Below, in pieces: positions 48,510 to 53,354 of a stretch of DNA of 53,354 bases; the first letter of the stretch is position 1; each line of letters opens with the position of its first letter. Under the pieces are notes generated by a model, which was not told the DNA's origin, searched no databases, and saw only the letters and a program-made list of their open reading frames with translations. Source of the stretch: Desulfamplus sp. (GTDB lineage Bacteria > Desulfobacterota > Desulfobacteria > Desulfobacterales > Desulfobacteraceae). The stretch is from assembly GCA_015232555.1 (NCBI GenBank), contig JADFZJ010000028.1, positions 1 to 53,354 of the forward strand, in the 5' to 3' direction. A program made the translations under genes and the position numbers.

Positions 48510-48610
48510 TTCCGTCAATATGCAACATAAGAATTTATTATCAAAGATTGAGATCAATATCAAATAATATACTGTAAAGTTTATTTATAATTTATAGAAG
48601 GAAATTTAAA

Positions 48611-49402
48611 ATGAGAACCATTCTTGGATATACCATGAGGAGTTTCATTGCATTTTTATCTCTGTTGACAGCTATTCTTATATCTACAAACATGATCACC
48701 AGACAACAGAAAGATGATGGACTAATTCTTAATATATCAGGTATTCAGAGAATGCTTACCCAAAAGATGGTCAAAGAGGCTCTTATCTGTTTTAATTTAG
48801 CAGCAAGAAACAGACAAAATGATCTTAAAGACTGGAAAGAACAGTTATTGTTAACAATGAAATTATTTGAATCTATATTGTATGCACTTAAAGACGGTGG
48901 GAAAGTTCCTCTAAATTACGAGATGACTCAATTCCGACAGTGCCCGCCTGCTCCGACAAAGGAGATTGACATTCAACTTGAAAAGGTTTTTTTAGTTTGG
49001 GTCTCAATTAAGAACAACATTGATAAATCAATCTATTCAGAATTTACTGATATTGATGCAATGAATTATGTGATTAACAACAACATTGAACTGCTTGAAG
49101 AGATGGATAGAGGGGTTTTGCTGATGCAGTATAACGCAGAGCGAAATGTAAAACTGATGGCTCAGATTCAGTCTGTTGCTATTGGTGCAGGTGTTGTGAT
49201 CGTAATATTTAGCATGTTTATGATAAAGACCAATATTGTTGATCCCATTAATTATTTTATTAAAACTGCTGAATCAATGAGCATGGGCAAACTTAACTCT
49301 GAGCTTAAAACATCAGGACTCAAAGAGATTGCGGCTCTATCCCAATCAATGAACAGATTGCGTATAAGTACTATAAAAATGATGGAGATGCTTAACAGGT
49401 AA
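48611..49402 (+). CDS. PilJ-type sensor with HAMP domain, no output domain
   Basis: A 263-aa inner-membrane protein. TM1 is at about 8-27, and the periplasmic domain (about 28-183) opens with the PilJ/NarX-type signature LNISGIQRMLTQKMVKEAL. TM2 is at about 190-208 (VAIGAGVVIVIFSMFMI). A HAMP-like segment (about 208-262: NIVDPINYFIKTAESMSMGKLNSELKTSGLKEIAALSQSMNRLRIS) ends the protein. Methyl-accepting, kinase or cyclase output is lacking, so it must signal through a partner. A stop only five residues after HAMP is not an obvious frameshift: the downstream 25 bp lead straight to the next gene's ribosome-binding site. Confidence 0.82.
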   Translation: MRTILGYTMRSFIAFLSLLTAILISTNMITRQQKDDGLILNISGIQRMLTQKMVKEALICFNLAARNRQNDLKDWKEQLLLTMKLFESILYALKDGGKVPLNYEMTQFRQCPPAPTKEIDIQLEKVFLVWVSIKNNIDKSIYSEFTDIDAMNYVINNNIELLEEMDRGVLLMQYNAERNVKLMAQIQSVAIGAGVVIVIFSMFMIKTNIVDPINYFIKTAESMSMGKLNSELKTSGLKEIAALSQSMNRLRISTIKMMEMLNR

Positions 49403-49427
49403 GAAAATTGTAGAAGAGGGAATTGTT

Positions 49428-50270
49428 ATGAATTCAGAACTTATTTATTATGATAAAGCTCACCTAAAAAAACAGTTAGAGCTTATTTATACAGCTTACA
49501 ATAAAAAAGAGTATATCCATCCTGACCCGCTTGAGTTTCTTGATAACTATCCTGACCCAAAAGATCGAGAGATTGCAGCACTTATTGCGGCATCATTAGC
49601 CTATGGCAGGGTGGATCAAATTTTAAAACATGTAGGAGCTGTTTTTCAAATAATAAAAGAATCGGATTCTCTTGATACATCTTTAAATGGGTATCTGATT
49701 CAAAGCAGTGATTCTGACATTGCTCAGGATTTCCAAAATTTTAAATACAGGTTTACCAAATCTGAACATATCGCCTCTTTTCTTGTTGGTATCAAGTCCA
49801 TGATTAAAGAGCATGGTTCATTGAAAAACTTCTTTTTAAATGCGATAAACAGCCAAGATACGACCATAATTCCTGCTTTGACTCACTTGGTTGAACGAAT
49901 CAAAGAAAAGGGCAACTGTGGCAATCTTGCTCCAAATCCTGAAAAGGGGAGTGCCTGTAAAAGGAACTGTCTCTTTTTAAGATGGCTGATAAGAAAAGAT
50001 GAGGTTGATCCTGGAGGCTGGGACGAAATTCCATCATCAATGCTTGTTGTCCCTTTAGATACACACATGCACCACGCAGGAAGGCTTCTTGGATTCACGC
50101 AACGGAAACAGGCAGACATGAGAACAGCACTTGAGATCACAGACGGTTTTAGGCAAATCTGCCCTGATGACCCTGTAAAGTACGATTTTTGTCTGACACG
50201 ATTTGGGATTCATCCTGATATGAATTTCAATGAACTGGAAGAGATTATAAAAATGAAAATAGAAACATAA
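49428..50270 (+). CDS. TIGR02757 (DUF2400) family protein
   Basis: A 280-aa soluble helical protein of a conserved but uncharacterised family. Typical blocks are YIHPDPLEFLDNYPDPKDREIAALIAASLAYGRVDQIL (about 25-62), a middle FLRWLIRKDEVDPGGWDEI (about 185-203) and LVVPLDTHMHHAGRLLGFTQRKQADMRTALEITDGFR with conserved D-T-H (about 208-245), ending DPVKYDFCLTRFGIHP. The helix pattern recalls HhH-GPD DNA glycosylases, a relation I cannot verify by eye. No biochemical role is established to my knowledge. The start has an AGAGGGA ribosome-binding site. The stop codon is inside the following dispersed repeat. Confidence 0.9.
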   Translation: MNSELIYYDKAHLKKQLELIYTAYNKKEYIHPDPLEFLDNYPDPKDREIAALIAASLAYGRVDQILKHVGAVFQIIKESDSLDTSLNGYLIQSSDSDIAQDFQNFKYRFTKSEHIASFLVGIKSMIKEHGSLKNFFLNAINSQDTTIIPALTHLVERIKEKGNCGNLAPNPEKGSACKRNCLFLRWLIRKDEVDPGGWDEIPSSMLVVPLDTHMHHAGRLLGFTQRKQADMRTALEITDGFRQICPDDPVKYDFCLTRFGIHPDMNFNELEEIIKMKIET

Positions 50271-50312
50271 TCAACTTCGCTGCAATGATTGTTTGATTGA
50301 AATGCTTTAATG
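50262..50312 (-). repeat. Dispersed ~45-bp intergenic repeat, copy E1
   Basis: ACATAATCAACTTCGCTGCAAT then GATTGTTTGATTGAAATGCTTTAA. It is tandem with E2 and together they fill the 111-bp gap. The TIGR02757 stop codon (50268-50270) is part of the repeat. Confidence 0.7.
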
Positions 50313-50360
50313 AAAACATAAAACTTCGCTGCAAGATTCTTTGATTGAAAATCTTGAACA
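50313..50360 (-). repeat. Dispersed ~45-bp intergenic repeat, copy E2
   Basis: AAACATAAAACTTCGCTGCAA then GATTCTTTGATTGAAAATCTTGAA, directly following E1. It ends about 20 bp before the start of the APH-like/P-loop kinase gene. Confidence 0.7.
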
Positions 50361-50381
50361 ACAAAAGACGGAATCGTAATC

Positions 50382-52163
50382 ATGGATAGAGATCACCATA
50401 AAAATCTGTTTAAGGCAATGGCAGACCCTGCTTTCTATCCTCATGCTACAGATCGTATGGAAGAGCGGGAGACTCACATCTCAAAGATATTTCTTGTGGG
50501 AGATTATGTTTACAAAGTAAAAAAGCCGTTTAACCTTAGCTTTCTTGACTTTACAACCCTTGAGAAGAGAGAACATTTTTGCAGACAGGAGATTTTGCTT
50601 AATCGCAGATTGACCAGCGATGTTTATATTGACGTTATTCCAATCACCTTTGAGAATGGTAAATACACACTTGACGGTATTGGTGAACCTGTTGAATACG
50701 CTGTCAAGATGAGAAGATTATCTGATGATAGTTCAATGATAAGCATGTTACGGGCTAAAAAGGTTAAAACCGCTGATTTAGAAACTCTTGCACGATTACT
50801 TGCATCATTTTACAATAAAACTGCCAAATGCGAACAGATGAACTGTATTGAGGTTTGGGAGAGCGTTAAAAAAAATTGTGAGGAAAATTTCAGCCAGACA
50901 GAAGCGTTTACATCTGAACTGCCTGATGAGCAGGAAATATTAAAAAATCAAATAGTTGATGATGCTATATGCCAAAGCCAAGCATTTACAAATCAAATAG
51001 TTGATGCTGCATACCAAAGCCAAGCCTTTACAAACAAAATACTTGATAGCCGAATATTTCAGATCATAAGGTCTGCTGTCAGCTCTTTTGTTTTCAGAAA
51101 ACAGCCTCTTTTTTATAACAGGGTTACAGGCGGGAAAATACGAGATTGCCACGGTGATCTTAGAACCGACCATATCTATTTTATCTCTGATAAATTACCA
51201 TCTAATAGTAATTACGGTAATAATTCCAGTAAAAATGATGCTGTTTTAAATCATTGTATTTCAGACTATAAAGAGATTCAGATAATCGACTGCATAGAGT
51301 TCAATGAGCGGTTTAGGCTGCAAGATATTGCCTCTGATTTGGCTTTTCTTGCCATGGATATGGATTCTGAAGGCTTTGCTGATCAGGCATCACTACTTTT
51401 AAACTATTATGTTAAATATGCAGATGATCCCGGAATCTTTATTCTCCTTGATTTTTACAAGTGTTATCGGGCAATGGTCAGATGCAAGGTCAACTGCCTT
51501 CGTCTAAATTCTGACGATATTGATAAGCAAGAGAGAGACAATATTGTTGAAACAGCGAGAAAATATCTTGAGCTTGCATACGGTTATACGTTGAAGTTTG
51601 CACGACCTAAACTATTTATTTTATGCGGTATGCAGGCATCAGGTAAAAGCACAATTGCAAAAGAGCTTTCAGAATTTATGGGGATAGAGCTTTTAAGGTC
51701 TGATATCATAAGAAAAGAGCTGTTCAAAATAGCCCCGCATAAATCTTCAGTAAGCCAATTTGAGCAGGGAATCTACTCAAAAAGCACTACGAATCTTACA
51801 TACGGCAGAATGTTTTTACAGGCACAGGAGACGCTTAAAGCGGGACGTTCTGTTATTCTTGATGCAACATTTTCAAAAAAACATTTGCGTGATGAGGCAA
51901 GAACCCTTGCACAAGATATGAATACAGAGATTCTATTTGTAGAGTGTTATGCAGATGAGGCGATTCTCAAAAAAAGGCTTATTCAAAGGGAGAGTGCTCC
52001 ATCTGTTTCAGATGCCCGTATTACCCATTTTGAGCAGTTTAAAAGCAAAGCTGAACCTCTTGAGGAACTTGACGAGAGCAACCATATAAGAATTGATACT
52101 TCAAACAGCCTGAAAGATTGTGTAAAACAGATTTTATCACAAACATATTATTCTATAATTTAA
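50382..52163 (+). CDS. APH-like domain fused to P-loop kinase
   Basis: A 593-aa two-domain cytoplasmic protein. Residues about 1-390 are an aminoglycoside-phosphotransferase-like domain (ISKIFLVGDYVYKVKKPFNLSFLDFTTLEKREHFCRQEILLNRRL, with catalytic-type CHGDLRTDHIYF and IQIIDCIEFNERFRLQDIASDLAFLAMDMD). Residues about 405-590 are a zeta-toxin/gluconate-kinase-like P-loop domain with Walker A LCGMQASGKSTIAKEL (about 412-427) and VILDATFSKKHLRDEA. The fusion is widespread and uncharacterised; a small-molecule kinase role is likely. Two low-complexity insertions sit in the first domain: tandem repeats (about 189-222) and a Ser/Asn-rich loop (about 275-290). The start is ATG 50382 with a weak ribosome-binding site (GACGGA). 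Confidence 0.85.
   Translation: MDRDHHKNLFKAMADPAFYPHATDRMEERETHISKIFLVGDYVYKVKKPFNLSFLDFTTLEKREHFCRQEILLNRRLTSDVYIDVIPITFENGKYTLDGIGEPVEYAVKMRRLSDDSSMISMLRAKKVKTADLETLARLLASFYNKTAKCEQMNCIEVWESVKKNCEENFSQTEAFTSELPDEQEILKNQIVDDAICQSQAFTNQIVDAAYQSQAFTNKILDSRIFQIIRSAVSSFVFRKQPLFYNRVTGGKIRDCHGDLRTDHIYFISDKLPSNSNYGNNSSKNDAVLNHCISDYKEIQIIDCIEFNERFRLQDIASDLAFLAMDMDSEGFADQASLLLNYYVKYADDPGIFILLDFYKCYRAMVRCKVNCLRLNSDDIDKQERDNIVETARKYLELAYGYTLKFARPKLFILCGMQASGKSTIAKELSEFMGIELLRSDIIRKELFKIAPHKSSVSQFEQGIYSKSTTNLTYGRMFLQAQETLKAGRSVILDATFSKKHLRDEARTLAQDMNTEILFVECYADEAILKKRLIQRESAPSVSDARITHFEQFKSKAEPLEELDESNHIRIDTSNSLKDCVKQILSQTYYSII
50946..51050 (+). repeat. In-frame tandem repeat within the APH-like domain
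   Basis: Unit 1 (50946-50990, 45 nt) and unit 2 (50991-51032, 42 nt) differ by a single-codon deletion and a few substitutions. A third partial unit (51033-51050) follows. Encoded repeats are NQIVDDAICQSQAFT, NQIVDAAYQSQAFT, NKILDS. Confidence 0.8.
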
Positions 52164-52194
52164 TTGAGTCGTTATTATACCAAAGGGGGATGCG

Positions 52195-53196
52195 ATGTTT
52201 AAAAAGATATTGGCAGCAACAGATATTTTGACGGTTAGAGATGCTCCTGTTCTATCTGCTGCTAAAATTGCGTCAGAGAACGGTGCACAGCTTCTGATTC
52301 TTCACACACTTGAATCTGCCCATTCTGACAATCGTAATATTGTAAAGGATTTTAGAACATGGGAAGATATTGAAAACAGCCCTGAGTATGAGCAGATTGT
52401 TAAAGAGACCATTGAAAAACTCTATTCAGATGTACTTTTATCTGAATTTTATAAAATAGCGTTGAATATAAAGGTTGTCACTGGTTTTCCGTGGGAGGCG
52501 ATTCTAAAATGTGCAAGAGAGTCTAAGCCTGATCTGATTGTGCTTGGTCCGCACTCTAAGAGAGCAGAGGAGCAAGGAGTTGTTCGGGTTGCAGGAAAGA
52601 TAGGCAGCACTGTTCAAAAGGTAATATCAAGAGAGAACTGTCCTGTTATGATTATTAACAGCGAAATCTCTTCCGAAATGGTTAGATTTAAAAAGATACT
52701 TGTTGGCATAGACTACTCTGTTTCATGCGAGTCTGCTCTCTCTTTTGCAGCAAAGATTTCAAAAGAATATGGTTCAAAAATATTAATATTTCACATGATA
52801 CCTGTTCTTCCATATCCTAAATATACCAAAGAGAATTACGAGTCAGACCTTCAAAATTCAAATAAGAGACTTAGAGAGTTCTGTGGCAGACACCTTGTAG
52901 GAGTTGACCACGATTATCAAATCTGGGGAGGCGGGGCTGCCCATGTAGAGATATTGAAATGTGCCGAACAAAACTCAATTGATCTGATTGTTATGGGTTC
53001 ACATACAAAGTCGGAATCTGGCAAGTGGTATGCGGGAAGTGCTGTAGAGCGGGTAAGTTACCGCTCTAAATGCGGGATAATGGTAGTAACTGACCCTGAG
53101 GTTATCGAGCCTTGGGAAGAGGCTATGGATAGAAACCTTGAAGCTGAGACAAAAACAGACAGGCTGATTCATGTTTTTACAACAAACAAAGAGTAG
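52195..53196 (+). CDS. Tandem-domain universal stress protein
   Basis: A 333-aa cytoplasmic protein with two UspA domains. Domain 1 (about 1-155) is KKILAATDILTVRDAPVLSAAKIASENGAQLLILHTLES...DLIVLGPHSKRAEEQ..GKIGSTVQKVISRENCPVMII. Domain 2 (about 162-310) is KKILVGIDYSVSCESALSFAAKISKEYGSKILIFHMIP...DLIVMGSHTKSESGKWYAGSAVERVSYRSKCGIMVV. Only domain 2 shows a clear GSHTKS...GSAVERV nucleotide loop. The ribosome-binding site AAAGGGGG is strong. It differs from the USP at 16291 in length and loop composition, so they are not recent duplicates. It is 31 bp after the kinase gene and probably in its transcript. Confidence 0.92.
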   Translation: MFKKILAATDILTVRDAPVLSAAKIASENGAQLLILHTLESAHSDNRNIVKDFRTWEDIENSPEYEQIVKETIEKLYSDVLLSEFYKIALNIKVVTGFPWEAILKCARESKPDLIVLGPHSKRAEEQGVVRVAGKIGSTVQKVISRENCPVMIINSEISSEMVRFKKILVGIDYSVSCESALSFAAKISKEYGSKILIFHMIPVLPYPKYTKENYESDLQNSNKRLREFCGRHLVGVDHDYQIWGGGAAHVEILKCAEQNSIDLIVMGSHTKSESGKWYAGSAVERVSYRSKCGIMVVTDPEVIEPWEEAMDRNLEAETKTDRLIHVFTTNKE

Positions 53197-53256
53197 TCTT
53201 TATAACCATGTAACTATCATGCCTTAGTACAGCTCCAGATAAATAGGTGAACAAAA

Positions 53257-53354
53257 TCATGCTGCAATCTTTAAGTGTTCAGGAGCATGAGCCATAACTT
53301 TTACTACTGACTTTGTTGACCAGTTGAAGGGATGTGCATGAGCGTTCCACTCAT
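53257..53354 (-). mobile_element. IS630-type transposase, 3' fragment (cut by window edge)
   Basis: On the minus strand the last 31 codons of a frame entering from the window edge read EWNAHAHPFNWSTKSV...VMA...KIAA and stop at 53257-53259. The W-N-x-x-x-H-P-F-N-W motif is characteristic of IS630-family transposase C-termini. The rest of the element lies beyond the window. The stretch 53197-53256 holds nothing I can identify; the inverted repeat of the element should lie in it. Confidence 0.75.

Noticed and set aside
49380-49427. Frameshift hypothesis for a missing output domain of the PilJ-HAMP protein
   Set aside because: The next gene starts 25 bp downstream with its own ribosome-binding site and is a complete TIGR02757 protein, so there is no room for a lost output domain.
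1-53354. CRISPR array, toxin-antitoxin pair or anti-phage defence system
   Set aside because: I saw no regularly spaced repeats, no Cas or typical defence genes. The zeta-like P-loop kinase at 50382 is fused to an APH-like domain and has no antitoxin gene beside it, so it is not a toxin-antitoxin module. The STAND ATPase at 24368 belongs to a sensor kinase with a response-regulator neighbour, not to an Avs-type defence gene.

Overview
The window is about 53 kb of AT-rich bacterial chromosome. It is most likely from a Gram-negative Desulfobacterota / Desulfobacteraceae-type sulfate reducer; this is inference from the gene repertoire, not from a marker gene. Supporting features are outer-membrane porins, an RND tripartite pump, SPOR/OmpA/LPP20 envelope proteins, a class I adenylate cyclase, giant hybrid sensor kinases, a class 1B dihydroorotate dehydrogenase and a GatCA amidotransferase. 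Both ends lie in transposase 3' ends: an IS5-type transposase on the left and an IS630-type transposase on the right.

Layout. (1) 1-1103: an island edge, with an IS5-like transposase tail running into a truncated tyrosine recombinase, then two tRNA-Ser genes on the minus strand that share one promoter and one terminator. (2) 1202-8837: a housekeeping block of an acidic small protein, argS, a SPOR protein, gatC, gatA, a 60-aa protein and mutL. (3) 8981-16180: a mirror-image envelope locus, porin + TolB-like/FG-GAP protein on the minus strand facing a paralogous FG-GAP protein + porin on the plus strand. (4) 16291-24312: a universal stress protein, then a TetR-MFP-RND-OMF efflux operon with a long palindrome over its promoter. 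(5) 24368-36233: signalling, with a 1,894-aa pseudokinase/AAA/GAF/histidine kinase, a receiver-GGDEF diguanylate cyclase, a nitroreductase, a Cys-cluster protein, a class I adenylate cyclase and an overlapping pseudo-receiver/TPR gene. (6) 36288-39917: a methyltransferase, a HAD phosphatase, a hexapeptide acyltransferase and an alpha/alpha-toroid protein, probably for glycan or lipid modification. (7) 40217-43915: a fadN-fadA beta-oxidation operon with a FadR-like operator. (8) 44036-53196: pyrD, three LPP20/OmpA-type envelope genes, a YnbE-YdbL pair, a PilJ-HAMP sensor without an output domain, a TIGR02757 protein, an APH-like/P-loop kinase and a second tandem universal stress protein.

Across the window, 6-7 copies of a roughly 45-bp intergenic repeat share a TTCGCTGCAAT core. 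Several sit just before a start codon in the same orientation as the gene. Other repeats are a REP-like hairpin cluster (47573-47656) and an isolated 10-bp-stem hairpin inside the efflux operon. No CRISPR array, rRNA, prophage or origin was seen.

The candidates I would follow first are the mirrored FG-GAP/porin module, the FadR-like operator on fadNA, the dispersed pre-start repeat, and the signalling proteins whose catalytic residues have degenerated.
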